From: JAGXLC01 sp041686375
Lineage (GTDB): Bacteria > Bacteroidota > Bacteroidia > Bacteroidales > UBA12077
Assembly: GCA_041686375.1 (NCBI GenBank)
Contig: JAWLEB010000006.1
Coordinates: 1 to 64,000, forward strand
Length of the DNA: 64,000 nt
Direction of reading: 5' to 3'
Under the pieces are notes generated by a model that was given only the letters and a program-made list of their open reading frames with translations, was not told the DNA's origin and did no database searches. Shown here one piece after another: positions 16,286 to 24,667 of the stretch. Position 1 is the first letter of the stretch. Each line of letters begins with the position of its first letter. Position numbers and translations under genes: made by a program.

Positions 16286-17380
16286 TTACCTTGGCGCAAA
16301 GCGGGATAAAAACAATGCAATAAAAGCAAATATAATATTGGGTATCCATACTGCCAGAATAGGCTCAACAGTTCCTCGCAAAGCATACATATTGGCAAAT
16401 CTCATAAATAGAATGTAAGCAAAACTTAAGGCGATTCCAATACCAATTTGCATTCCCATTCCACCTTTAATCTTACGGGAAGAAAGAAAGACACCTATCA
16501 AAGTTAAAATAAAGGTAGAAAAAGGATAAGAAAACCTGCTGTACTTTTCTACCAAATAAGCCTCCAGGCTTTCTGCACCCTGCATTTTTCTCCTTTGAAT
16601 AAACTGATTCAATTCCTTCATTCCCATTGTTTCTACAATATCTGTATGCTGTGCAAAATCATCAGGGTTTATTGCTAAAGTTGTATCCAACTCATGCCCT
16701 TCTGCAATAGAATCTTCTTTGCCATCTTTTATATAACGAATATAGTAATTCTTTACCGTCCACTTATTACTCGAAGTATCCCATTCAATATTATCTGCCA
16801 ACATCTTTGACTTCAATTTGCCATCTTCAAACTCCTCCAATGAAAATCTGAAACCTTTTTCACTCTTTGGTCGATAGTGGCGCATATAAACATAAACACC
16901 CGGTTCAATCTGCATATGAACATCTCTTGCTACTTCTGAAGTAGATGAGCCTTTAATATAAGTATATTTGAAATCCAGCCTGTCTTCGTTAGAATGGGGT
17001 ATGACATAAGCCATTAAGATAAACGATATAACAGCAATAAGGGTGGCAGCGATGAAGTATGGCAATAAAATCCTTCGAAAACTGACCCCGTTGCTTAAAA
17101 TGGCAATAAGTTCAGAATTGTATGCGAGTTTTGATGTAAAAAAAATGACTGCTATGAAAGTAAATAGGGAACTAAGCAAATTAGCAAAGTAGGGAATAAA
17201 ATTTAAGTAATACTTAACAACCTCTTCAAATGGGGCATCATTTTCTATAAAATTATCAACCTTTTCTGATAAGTCAAAAACTATTGAAATACTTATTATA
17301 AGAGCTATTGCAAAGAAATAAGTCCCCAGAAATTTCTTTATTATATATATATCAAATATTTTTAAAAAAGGCCTCTTCAT
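16286..17380 (-). CDS. LptF/LptG family lipopolysaccharide export permease
   Basis: A 364-residue inner-membrane permease of the YjgP/YjgQ family, one of the two transmembrane partners of the LptB2FG transporter that extracts lipopolysaccharide from the inner membrane. Hydrophobic segments occur near residues 15-35, 55-80 and 100-125, then a periplasmic beta-rich domain (about 130-270), then three more segments at about 285-360. The N-terminal FDIYIIKKFLGTYFFAIALI is characteristic. I cannot tell F from G. It follows tgt by 67 bases on the same strand, an arrangement common in Bacteroidota. No other lpt gene is near. Confidence 0.88.
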   Translation of the reverse strand: MKRPFLKIFDIYIIKKFLGTYFFAIALIISISIVFDLSEKVDNFIENDAPFEEVVKYYLNFIPYFANLLSSLFTFIAVIFFTSKLAYNSELIAILSNGVSFRRILLPYFIAATLIAVISFILMAYVIPHSNEDRLDFKYTYIKGSSTSEVARDVHMQIEPGVYVYMRHYRPKSEKGFRFSLEEFEDGKLKSKMLADNIEWDTSSNKWTVKNYYIRYIKDGKEDSIAEGHELDTTLAINPDDFAQHTDIVETMGMKELNQFIQRRKMQGAESLEAYLVEKYSRFSYPFSTFILTLIGVFLSSRKIKGGMGMQIGIGIALSFAYILFMRFANMYALRGTVEPILAVWIPNIIFAFIALFLSRFAPR

Positions 17381-17447
17381 GCATTTATTTTTTGTCAGAT
17401 AAAGCTCTCAATGGAAATCAGATTAAAAACTTCTTATAACCAACATT

Positions 17448-18578
17448 TTATAATCTTAAATTCAACTTGCTACACATACGCTCTTTCCAGGATTTGAAAT
17501 TACCTTGCAAAATTCTATTCCTGGCCTCCCGCACTAACCAAACGTAAAAACTCAGATTATGATGTGTTGCTATTTGCCCCGCAAGCATTTCTTTTGACAC
17601 TGTCAGATGCCGCAAAAATGCTTTAGAATAATAGGTGTCAACATAAGACTCACCATTTTCCTCAATAGGAGAAAAATCATCTTTCCATTTTTCATTCTTT
17701 ATATTAATTATTCCTTCTTTAGTAAATAGCATACCATTTCTTCCATTACGTGTAGGAATAACACAATCGAACATATCCACCCCTATGTCAATAGATTCCA
17801 GAATATTAACAGGTGTCCCAACCCCCATTAAATAACGAGGTTTAGCTTTGGGTAATATATCAGTCACAATGTCAGTCATTTCATACATTAAAGTAGTTGG
17901 TTCTCCAACTGACAATCCACCAATAGCTATGCCGGAAGAGGCCACTTCGCTAACATATTCAGAAGATCTCCTCCGCAGGTCATCATAAACACTCCCCTGA
18001 ACAATAGGAAACATACACTGTTCATAATCATACCTTGGTTCTGTTGAATTAAAACGTTTTACACATCTATCCAACCATTGGTGTGTCAAATCAAGAGACT
18101 TTGCAGCATATTCATAATCGCAGGGATAAGGGGTACATTCATCAAAAGCCATAATAATATCCGCACCTATTGCCCGTTGAATATCCACAACATTTTCCGG
18201 TGTGAACATATGGCTTGAGCCATCTATATGAGAACGAAAATAAGCGCCTTCTTCAGTTAATTTCCTGTTTTCTGAAAGTGAAAAAACCTGATACCCTCCA
18301 CTATCTGTTAAAATTGGCCTGTCCCAATTGATGAACTCATGTAATCCGCCTGCCCGGTAAATTACATCAATTCCAGGACGTAAATAAAGATGGTATGTAT
18401 TAGAAAGTAAAATTTGAGAATTAATGTCTCTTTTCAATTCTCTTGTATTGATTCCTTTAACACTACCCAAGGTTCCCACAGGCATAAAGGCGGGTGTATT
18501 GATTTTTCCGTGCCCTGTACTAAAAGTTCCGGCTCTTGCCTTTGAATCAGATAAAGATTGCTCTATTTTATACTTCAT
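17448..18578 (-). CDS. tgt: tRNA-guanine transglycosylase
   Basis: Tgt, 376 residues, exchanges guanine-34 for the queuosine precursor preQ1 in tRNAs for Asn, Asp, His and Tyr. The general base Asp92 is in TDSGGYQVFSL, the nucleophile Asp271 in FDCVIPTRNGRNG, and GGLSVGEP and GVGTP line the pocket. The zinc site is unusual. The CxCxxC motif expected before YSKAFLRHL is replaced by Gly309, Ser311 and Asp314 (NGESYVDTYYSK), while the His in THHNLSFY remains. Folding without zinc is therefore likely. Otherwise length and motifs are normal. The lptF/G-like gene follows on the same strand. Confidence 0.93.
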   Translation of the reverse strand: MKYKIEQSLSDSKARAGTFSTGHGKINTPAFMPVGTLGSVKGINTRELKRDINSQILLSNTYHLYLRPGIDVIYRAGGLHEFINWDRPILTDSGGYQVFSLSENRKLTEEGAYFRSHIDGSSHMFTPENVVDIQRAIGADIIMAFDECTPYPCDYEYAAKSLDLTHQWLDRCVKRFNSTEPRYDYEQCMFPIVQGSVYDDLRRRSSEYVSEVASSGIAIGGLSVGEPTTLMYEMTDIVTDILPKAKPRYLMGVGTPVNILESIDIGVDMFDCVIPTRNGRNGMLFTKEGIINIKNEKWKDDFSPIEENGESYVDTYYSKAFLRHLTVSKEMLAGQIATHHNLSFYVWLVREARNRILQGNFKSWKERMCSKLNLRL

Positions 18579-18596
18579 ATTAATCTAAATACCGGA

Positions 18597-18604
18597 CAAA
18601 GATA
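18597..18604 (-). promoter_or_regulatory. -7 element for tgt
   Basis: On the minus strand this is TATCTTTG, matching TAnnTTTG, 18 bases before the tgt ATG. No TTTG occurs at ideal spacing. The rest of the gap 18605-18791 shows no clear signal. Confidence 0.5.
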
Positions 18605-18791
18605 ATCATTCATCTTTATTTATTAAGAATCCAAAACCGGAAGAATATATAAAAACATCTTCAAACGAACTTAAATTATGAAACAGGAATATCCGTATTA
18701 AAATATTTTTTCACAGATTGTTTTCAAACTATACTTGTCCAAAAGAAAAAACTTTCATAAAATTGCTTGTTAATTTCTAATTTTACCAAAA

Positions 18792-19931
18792 GTGAATATA
18801 ATCGATATATTGATAGACAATCCGCTGTGGTTAATTCCACTCTTTTTTATCATTTGTTTTATAATCCAAATGATATATTACCTTGGGATATACATCCGGA
18901 TATTTTTTTATAAGGAATCTTCATTACCCGAATCCTTACCTCCAGCATCAGTGATTATATGCGCCAGAGATGAGGAAACAAATCTGAAAAAAAATCTTCC
19001 ACGAATTTTAGAACAAGACTATCCTGATTTTGAAGTAGTGGTTGTAAATGACTCTTCAACAGATAATAGTGATATTGTGTTAAAAAAACTGGCACAACAG
19101 TATCTGAATCTGCGAACCACGGAAATCAAAAAAGACCAAAAATTCACTCACGGCAAAAAGCTTGCGGTTACAGTGGGCATAAAAGCAGCAAAAAATGAAC
19201 ATCTTTTATTTACAGATGCTGATTGCTATCCAGAAACAAAAAACTGGATAAAAGAAATGATGAAAAATTTCGACAGCGATACTTCTATCGTACTTGGTTA
19301 CGGGGGATATAAAAAATATCCAACACTTTTAAATTCTCTTCTACGTTTTGATACAATCACCATAGCTCTTCAGTATTTTACTTATGCGCTTTCGGGATTC
19401 CCCTATATGGGAGTTGGAAGAAATTTAGCCTATAAAAAATCACTTTTTTTTGAAAATAAGGGGTTTGCTAGACATTATCATGTGGAATCAGGAGATGATG
19501 ACATATTCATAAACCAAACAGCCAACAAACACAATACAAAACCAGAAATAAGTCCTGAATCTGTTATCAGGTCGCAACCTGAACAATCATGGAACGCATG
19601 GCTAAAACAAAAGAGGAGACATTTAACCAGCTCTGGTTTTTATAAAAGGAAAACAAAATTCCTTTTAGGCACAGAGATATTCAGCCGAATACTTTTCTAT
19701 GTCATGTTTGTATTATCACTGATCTTTTTCACAGATCATTATCCTTATATACTAAGTGTTTTTTTACTTCGTTCTTTAATCCAACTGACTACTTATCATA
19801 AAATTATGAACCGCTTAAACGAAAAAAAATTATTAATAGTTACATTGTTTTATGATTTTTGGTTGCCTTTTTTTAACTTTATAGGTATTATTTTAAATAA
19901 AATTAGCGAAAGGAATAATAAATGGAACTAA
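18792..19931 (+). CDS. Membrane-anchored family 2 glycosyltransferase
   Basis: A 379-residue glycosyltransferase of the GT2 family. Residues 10-38 form an N-terminal membrane segment. The GT-A domain follows: ASVIICARDEETNLKKNLPRIL, the nucleotide-binding VVVNDSSTDNS, the metal-binding DADCYP (DxD-like), SGDDDIF as the acceptor-site Asp motif, and QKRRH, a QxxRW-like motif. Two or three hydrophobic segments close the C-terminus. It probably builds or extends an envelope glycan or glycolipid; donor and acceptor are unknown. The start is GTG at 18792. Its end overlaps the following sigma factor gene by 10 bases, so the two are co-translated. Confidence 0.88.
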   Translation: MNIIDILIDNPLWLIPLFFIICFIIQMIYYLGIYIRIFFYKESSLPESLPPASVIICARDEETNLKKNLPRILEQDYPDFEVVVVNDSSTDNSDIVLKKLAQQYLNLRTTEIKKDQKFTHGKKLAVTVGIKAAKNEHLLFTDADCYPETKNWIKEMMKNFDSDTSIVLGYGGYKKYPTLLNSLLRFDTITIALQYFTYALSGFPYMGVGRNLAYKKSLFFENKGFARHYHVESGDDDIFINQTANKHNTKPEISPESVIRSQPEQSWNAWLKQKRRHLTSSGFYKRKTKFLLGTEIFSRILFYVMFVLSLIFFTDHYPYILSVFLLRSLIQLTTYHKIMNRLNEKKLLIVTLFYDFWLPFFNFIGIILNKISERNNKWN

Positions 19932-20524
19932 ATCCCAACTTATCAGAGAAAGCCAAATATGACTATAAGTTGGTGAATCTTGCCATAGATGGAGACGAGC
20001 AGGCCTATGCAGAATTAATGGACAGATATAAAGATGCCATTTATTATATGCTTCTGAAGATGGTCAATAATAAAAATGACGCTGAAGATCTCACCATCGA
20101 GGCGTTTGGAAAAGCTTTTAAAAACATAGAACAGTATACACCAAATTATGCTTTTAGCACATGGCTTTTTAAGATAGCCACTAATAACTGCATAGATTTT
20201 ATCCGTAAAAAGAAAGCCAATCTTGTTTCAATTGACCAGACAGAAGATGATAGCGACATTACCCCACCTCCGCTACAGGCTCATACCTTAGACCCGGAAG
20301 AAGACATGATCAAGAGTCAAAAGGTTGACTTAATGCGGAGTGTAATCCACAAATTAAAACCGCGATACAGAAATTTGATCGAACTGAGATATTTTAAAGA
20401 ATATTCCTATGAAGAAATAGCTCAACAGCTAAACCTTCCTTTAGGAACAGTAAAAGCTCAGTTATTCAGAGCCAGGGAACTATTATTTAATATCCTAAAA
20501 AATAAAGATCACCATATTCAATAA
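19922..20524 (+). CDS. Sigma-70 family (ECF) RNA polymerase sigma factor
   Basis: A 200-residue ECF-type sigma factor. Region 2 runs from about 22 to 95 (YAELMDRYKDAIYYMLLKMV, DAEDLTIEAFGKAF, FSTWLFKIATNNCIDFIRK). An acidic linker with a PPPL segment follows. Region 4 spans about 137-195 (LKPRYRNLIELRYFKEYSYEEIA, then GTVKAQLFRAREL). No anti-sigma gene is adjacent; it sits between a glycosyltransferase and rsmG with a 10-base overlap and a 9-base gap. This SigW/RpoE-like position beside rsmG and rpmH suggests a core housekeeping-stress factor rather than a transport-linked one; that is inference. Confidence 0.9.
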   Translation: MELNPNLSEKAKYDYKLVNLAIDGDEQAYAELMDRYKDAIYYMLLKMVNNKNDAEDLTIEAFGKAFKNIEQYTPNYAFSTWLFKIATNNCIDFIRKKKANLVSIDQTEDDSDITPPPLQAHTLDPEEDMIKSQKVDLMRSVIHKLKPRYRNLIELRYFKEYSYEEIAQQLNLPLGTVKAQLFRARELLFNILKNKDHHIQ

Positions 20525-20533
20525 CCGTTCTTC

Positions 20534-21157
20534 ATGGAATTGATAAAAAAATATTTCCCTGAACTCACTGATAGACAAATTTATATATTCAGAAAACTTT
20601 TTACATCATATAAATATTGGAATGAAAAAATAAATGTGATTTCCAGAAAAGATTTTTCCAATTTTTACAAACACCATGTTCTTCACTCCTTGGCCATAGC
20701 AAAATTCATAAAATTCAAAAAAAACACCCGTATTTTAGATGTTGGAACAGGGGGAGGATTCCCGGGTATCCCGCTGGCTATTATGTTTCCTGAATGTGAG
20801 TTCTTATTGATTGATTCCATTAAGAAAAAACTAAAAGTCATTGAATCCATTAAAGATGAGTTTGACCTGCAAAATATCAGCACGATGCAGGTAAGAGTGG
20901 AGCAATATAAAGGAAAACACGATTTTATAGTCAGTCGTGCAGTGCAAAAATTTCCTGTATTTGTTGATTGGGTGGCGGACAAGATTGATGAACATAGTAA
21001 CAATTCAATACCCAATGGAATAATTTATTTAAAGGGGGGAAACATCTATAATGAAACAGCATTATTCGCCGACAGGCTTAAAATTATTGATGTTAATCGG
21101 TTTTTTTCTGAAGACTTTTTTGAAACCAAAAAAATTCTCTATTTGCCTATTCAATAA
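20534..21157 (+). CDS. rsmG: 16S rRNA (guanine-527-N7)-methyltransferase
   Basis: RsmG (GidB), 207 residues, methylates G527 of 16S rRNA with S-adenosylmethionine; loss of the orthologue gives low-level streptomycin resistance in other bacteria. The SAM-binding motif is ILDVGTGGGFPGIPLAIMFP (about 74-93), followed by LIDSIKKKLKVIESI and the VSRAVQKFPVFVDW motif typical of the family. IYLKGG is conserved in the C-terminal part. It starts 9 bases after the sigma factor gene and completes that operon. Length is normal. Confidence 0.94.
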   Translation: MELIKKYFPELTDRQIYIFRKLFTSYKYWNEKINVISRKDFSNFYKHHVLHSLAIAKFIKFKKNTRILDVGTGGGFPGIPLAIMFPECEFLLIDSIKKKLKVIESIKDEFDLQNISTMQVRVEQYKGKHDFIVSRAVQKFPVFVDWVADKIDEHSNNSIPNGIIYLKGGNIYNETALFADRLKIIDVNRFFSEDFFETKKILYLPIQ

Positions 21158-21218
21158 CTGGAGCATTAGATTTCAGCAGGCATGATTTGAATTCTCAACA
21201 AAAAAGCAAACAGAATCT

Positions 21219-21248
21219 TTTGTGCAATTAAAAAAAAGTTTATTTTTG
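21219..21248 (+). promoter_or_regulatory. Promoter of rpmH
   Basis: TTTG (21219-21222), 18-base spacer, then TATTTTTG (21241-21248), an exact match to the Bacteroidota TTTG/TAnnTTTG pattern. It implies a leader of roughly 165 bases before the rpmH ATG. Confidence 0.7.
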
Positions 21249-21361
21249 CAGACCAAACAAAAATTGATGACCTGTAAAATTATTGTGTGAAAAACCAAGC
21301 CATGGCAAAACTTATGGCACCCATAAAGATGATTATAAAAATCTAAAATATTGTTAACCTT

Positions 21362-21391
21362 GATGGATGGATGCTTATGGGGAGATCCATC
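21362..21391 (+). other. Hairpin in rpmH leader
   Basis: GATGGAT occurs twice (21362-21368 and 21366-21372, overlapping) and either copy can pair with ATCCATC (21385-21391), giving two mutually exclusive 7-base stems about 28 bases upstream of the L34 start codon. It may influence L34 translation, but this is only structural inference. Confidence 0.4.
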
Positions 21392-21419
21392 TGACCGTAA
21401 AATATAAAATTATAAAGAG

Positions 21420-21575
21420 ATGAAAAGAACATTTCAACCATCAAACAGGAAAAGAAAAAATAAGCACGGGTTCAGAGAAAGAATGAAGTCAAAGAACGGT
21501 AAAAAAGTTCTATCCAGAAGAAGGGCAAAAGGAAGGAAAAGATTATCCGTATCGGATAGCATATCTGGAAAATAA
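21420..21575 (+). CDS. rpmH: 50S ribosomal protein L34
   Basis: A 51-residue, very basic protein with the L34 signature: N-terminal MKRTFQPSNRKRKNKHGFR, then RMKSKNGKKVLSRRRAKGRKRL. It is a component of the large ribosomal subunit. The body has normal length, with a short C-terminal extension (SVSDSISGK) beyond the usual end. Start ATG at 21420. It is transcribed alone from the promoter at 21219-21248 and ends at an intrinsic terminator. The usual rnpA and dnaA neighbours are absent. Confidence 0.97.
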   Translation: MKRTFQPSNRKRKNKHGFRERMKSKNGKKVLSRRRAKGRKRLSVSDSISGK

Positions 21576-21596
21576 TTTGCATACTTTAAATAAAAA

Positions 21597-21637
21597 AATA
21601 AGTAAAGAGCTTAAGTGCTTTTTACTTATTTTTTTAT
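21597..21637 (+). terminator. Intrinsic terminator of rpmH
   Basis: The 14-base stem AATAAGTAAAGAGC/GCTTTTTACTTATT (one mismatch, 6-base loop) is followed by a T-run. The A-rich left flank could allow function on the other strand too. Confidence 0.85.
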
Positions 21638-21887
21638 TTACGCTTCCTAATTTTACCCTACCTCCCAGCCTCCTCCATAAAGAACTGCCCAACAAAAATA
21701 GTTTAACAGATTAATTCCTTTCATAAAGGGCATTCCCTGACTTAGAAATTCATTATCAGAAGATAAGCTTCAAATAATAAAAAAGTAATCAAATCAATCA
21801 CTAGAAAGAGATTTATAATTTTAGATTTATAAACATAATTTTATCTTTGTCAAAGCGTTTAATTGAATAACTTAGAAAACCGAAATA
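21638..21887 (+). promoter_or_regulatory. Upstream region of the PASTA operon with -7 element
   Basis: Only one signal is visible in this stretch: TATCTTTG (21842-21849), an exact TAnnTTTG match 38 bases before the PASTA gene ATG, with a degraded upstream element (TTTA near 21819). The rest shows no structure that I recognise. Confidence 0.45.
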
Positions 21888-22724
21888 ATGAACTTATTAC
21901 GATTTCTCCTGTCAAAGGATTTTTTAAAACATTTAGTTCTTGCAGTAGTCGGTCTAATCATTTTAACATCAACAACCTTTATTGTTCTTGATGTATACAC
22001 GCATCATGGACAATCTATTCCTGTTCCAAACTTTGAAAAGCTCACTATTGATGAAGCCAAGCAAATTGCAAAAAAACATAATTTACACCTTGAAGTTACT
22101 GACTCCATATTTCAGGACGATTGGCCTAAAGGTACAGTAGCTAAGCAAAATCCGGAAGCAGGATTTCATGTAAAAAAAGGACGTACCATTTTTCTTATTA
22201 TGAATGCTACTGAACCCGAACTTATTCAGATGCCAAATGTAGTAGGGGTTTCACACAGACAAGCCAAAGCAATTTTAAGAAATTCAGGGCTAAAAATAGG
22301 GAAACTGGATCATGTCCCTGATATAGCTGTCAATAACGTTTTAAAACAAAAACTGGATGGCGAGGAAATCGAACCTGGAGAAAAAATTCCCAAAAACGAA
22401 GAAATAACGCTTGTCCTTGGCAAAGGGTTGAGTAATAAAAAATCTAATCTCCCCGATTTAAGAGGTCTGGAATTTAAACAGGCGGAAAATAAGATTCATG
22501 AATTAGCTTTGAATACAGGGGTTGTAAAATATGACGAGAGCGTTGAAAATGAAGAAGACAGCAGTTCAGCCGTAGTCTGGAAACAATACCCCCCCTATAA
22601 AAAAAGTCAGCAGATAAGACTTGGGAGCTATATTGACCTTTGGTTAACGGTAGATTCCACAAAACTACCAAATCAGGATTCAACTTTGATTAAAAACATG
22701 CTACATGAAAGTGATTCCCTCTAA
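21888..22724 (+). CDS. PASTA domain membrane protein without kinase domain
   Basis: A 278-residue protein with a short cytoplasmic N-terminus, one membrane helix (about 17-37) and an outer-face region of three PASTA repeats: about 42-110 (IPVPNFEKLTIDEAKQI), 113-178 (QMPNVVGVSHRQAKAIL) and 182-250 (LPDLRGLEFKQAENKI). PASTA domains in penicillin-binding proteins and Ser/Thr kinases bind peptidoglycan fragments or muropeptides. Here there is no kinase or transpeptidase part. The gene heads a string with T9SS cargo, RluD and Ddl that I know as common in Bacteroidota, and its co-location with ddl fits a cell-wall role. Its end overlaps the next gene by 20 bases. Confidence 0.87.
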   Translation: MNLLRFLLSKDFLKHLVLAVVGLIILTSTTFIVLDVYTHHGQSIPVPNFEKLTIDEAKQIAKKHNLHLEVTDSIFQDDWPKGTVAKQNPEAGFHVKKGRTIFLIMNATEPELIQMPNVVGVSHRQAKAILRNSGLKIGKLDHVPDIAVNNVLKQKLDGEEIEPGEKIPKNEEITLVLGKGLSNKKSNLPDLRGLEFKQAENKIHELALNTGVVKYDESVENEEDSSSAVVWKQYPPYKKSQQIRLGSYIDLWLTVDSTKLPNQDSTLIKNMLHESDSL

Positions 22725-24666
22725 TTTGCTGTTAACAGCACTCTCTATGCTTTGTATACTGCCTGCCGCTTATACACAGGAGGTATTAATTAATACTGCA
22801 TCTCATCCACATCACCAAGAAAAAAAATTAAAAAAACAAACCTTTACAGATACATTAGAAGTTCCGTTTATTGATGATTTTGCCAAATACATCGGATACC
22901 CTGACCCTAATTATTGGATAGATAATCAGGCATATATGAACCATCAATATCCCAGGAATTCCATATCAATTGGTGCAGCAACTCTGGATGCCATTGATCA
23001 TGAAGGAAACCTATACGGTACACCAAATAACAATACTTTTGAAGCGGACTATCTTACTTCAAAACCCATAAACCTTGAGTATAACCCAAATGATAGCATA
23101 TATTTAAGTTTTTTTTATCAACCCGGAGGATACGGGGACACGCCTGAACCGAGAGATAGTTTGATAGTTCAGTTTTTAAATGTCGAAGAAAATCAATGGG
23201 AAACAGTATGGGGTGTATCTTACAATAAAGATTCTGTAATGGAAGAATTTGACAAAGTCAGAAACAAAACCAAAATACATTACACTGATTCCACAGGACA
23301 TAAACAATTTATTCAAACATTGATCCCTGTGCTCAAAAATGATTACCTAAAAAAAGGTTTTCAATTTCGTTTTCATAATTATGTAAGCACTACATCACCA
23401 AGCTCAAAGCCAAGCAAATCCGGTAATGTAGACCATTGGCATGTCAACTTTGTAAGGCTGGACAAAAACCGTCATCATCAAGACACCATTATCAATGACA
23501 TAACAATTACAGAACCCCTTCAATCTCTTCTGAATAACTATGAATCTATTCCATGGCGACATTTTCCACAAGCTATAGATTATGAAATGAACAATTATAT
23601 TGAGATAACCTATAAAAATATAGGTGACAAAACCATAAACATATCCAGGGAATTTGAAATTATAAATAGTATGGGAGACAGGGATACAGTATTTTTTACA
23701 GGTGGAGGAGGAGAAGATATCCCACCATATACAACAGAAACCTACCCAAGAAAGATAAACTATATATTCCCCTATAATGAACAAGATTCAGCATTATTTA
23801 AAATCAGAAGCTATCTAATTACAGATACTATAAGTGAAAGAGCGCCATACAGGTGGAATGATACAACCCAATTTATGCAAAAATTTTTCAATTACTATGC
23901 ATACGATGATGGCACGGCAGAAAATGGATATGGATTTCATGGTGAGGGGAGCCAAAATGTATGGGTTGCCTATAAATTTGACACGTATAAAGCAGACACC
24001 TTACAGGCAGTACAAATATATTTCAACCAAACACTTGATTCTGCCAATCAACAGCCTTTTACAATTCATGTTTGGGATCATGATGATGGTAAACCAGGGG
24101 AGCTGATATATTCACAAAACAGCCAAAAACCTGTGTTTGAAGATAGTCTGAATAAATTCAAAAATTATCCGCTCAAAGAAAAAATCTTCCTCGAGGAGGG
24201 TACCTTTTATATTGGTTATGAAAAATATTCAAATAAAATGCTAAACATTGGTTTTGACGTCAATCGTAATAATAAAGATAAACTTTTTTATAATTTACAT
24301 GGCGACTGGGTGCAATCAAAATTTGACGGATCTCTAATGATGCGACCTGTGTTTGGCAAACACATCCCATATACAGGTGATGATGACGTAACCCAAATTG
24401 AAAATCAAGACAAAACAAAAGATAAGGATGTTAACATATACCCAAATCCTGCTTATGATTTTGTCAATATTAAGATTGAAGACGACGATAATCACAATTA
24501 CACTTACTCAATCTATAATATGCAAGGTAGACTGATAAAAAGCAATGCTCACCTGGAAAATAACATCAATATAAGCAATTTATCTGCTGGGGTATACATC
24601 CTTCAAATTCAAGATAAAACAGAGCAAACTCAAATAACTAAAAAAATAATAGTACGGGAGAAATAA
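22705..24666 (+). CDS. Secreted protein with T9SS type A sorting domain
   Basis: A 653-residue exported protein. A signal peptide occupies residues 1-24 (cleavage near AYTQ). The long middle part is beta-rich with no domain I can name; it has WHVNFVRLDKNRHH and YEMNNYIEITYKNIGDKTI segments and a DDGTAENGYGFHG loop typical of large Bacteroidota surface proteins. Residues about 575-653 form a type A T9SS tail: NIYPNPAYDFVNIKI, IYNMQGRLIKS, ISNLSAGVYILQI and the closing KKIIVREK. It should cross the outer membrane by T9SS and be anchored on the surface or released. It overlaps the PASTA gene start-in-stop by 20 bases and ends 1 base before rluD. Confidence 0.9.
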   Translation: MKVIPSNLLLTALSMLCILPAAYTQEVLINTASHPHHQEKKLKKQTFTDTLEVPFIDDFAKYIGYPDPNYWIDNQAYMNHQYPRNSISIGAATLDAIDHEGNLYGTPNNNTFEADYLTSKPINLEYNPNDSIYLSFFYQPGGYGDTPEPRDSLIVQFLNVEENQWETVWGVSYNKDSVMEEFDKVRNKTKIHYTDSTGHKQFIQTLIPVLKNDYLKKGFQFRFHNYVSTTSPSSKPSKSGNVDHWHVNFVRLDKNRHHQDTIINDITITEPLQSLLNNYESIPWRHFPQAIDYEMNNYIEITYKNIGDKTINISREFEIINSMGDRDTVFFTGGGGEDIPPYTTETYPRKINYIFPYNEQDSALFKIRSYLITDTISERAPYRWNDTTQFMQKFFNYYAYDDGTAENGYGFHGEGSQNVWVAYKFDTYKADTLQAVQIYFNQTLDSANQQPFTIHVWDHDDGKPGELIYSQNSQKPVFEDSLNKFKNYPLKEKIFLEEGTFYIGYEKYSNKMLNIGFDVNRNNKDKLFYNLHGDWVQSKFDGSLMMRPVFGKHIPYTGDDDVTQIENQDKTKDKDVNIYPNPAYDFVNIKIEDDDNHNYTYSIYNMQGRLIKSNAHLENNINISNLSAGVYILQIQDKTEQTQITKKIIVREK

Positions 24667-24667
24667 G

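Noticed and set aside
21302..21346. Possible 14-codon upstream reading frame in the rpmH leader
   Set aside because: No ribosome-binding signal or amino-acid bias that would support a leader peptide; chance occurrence is likely.
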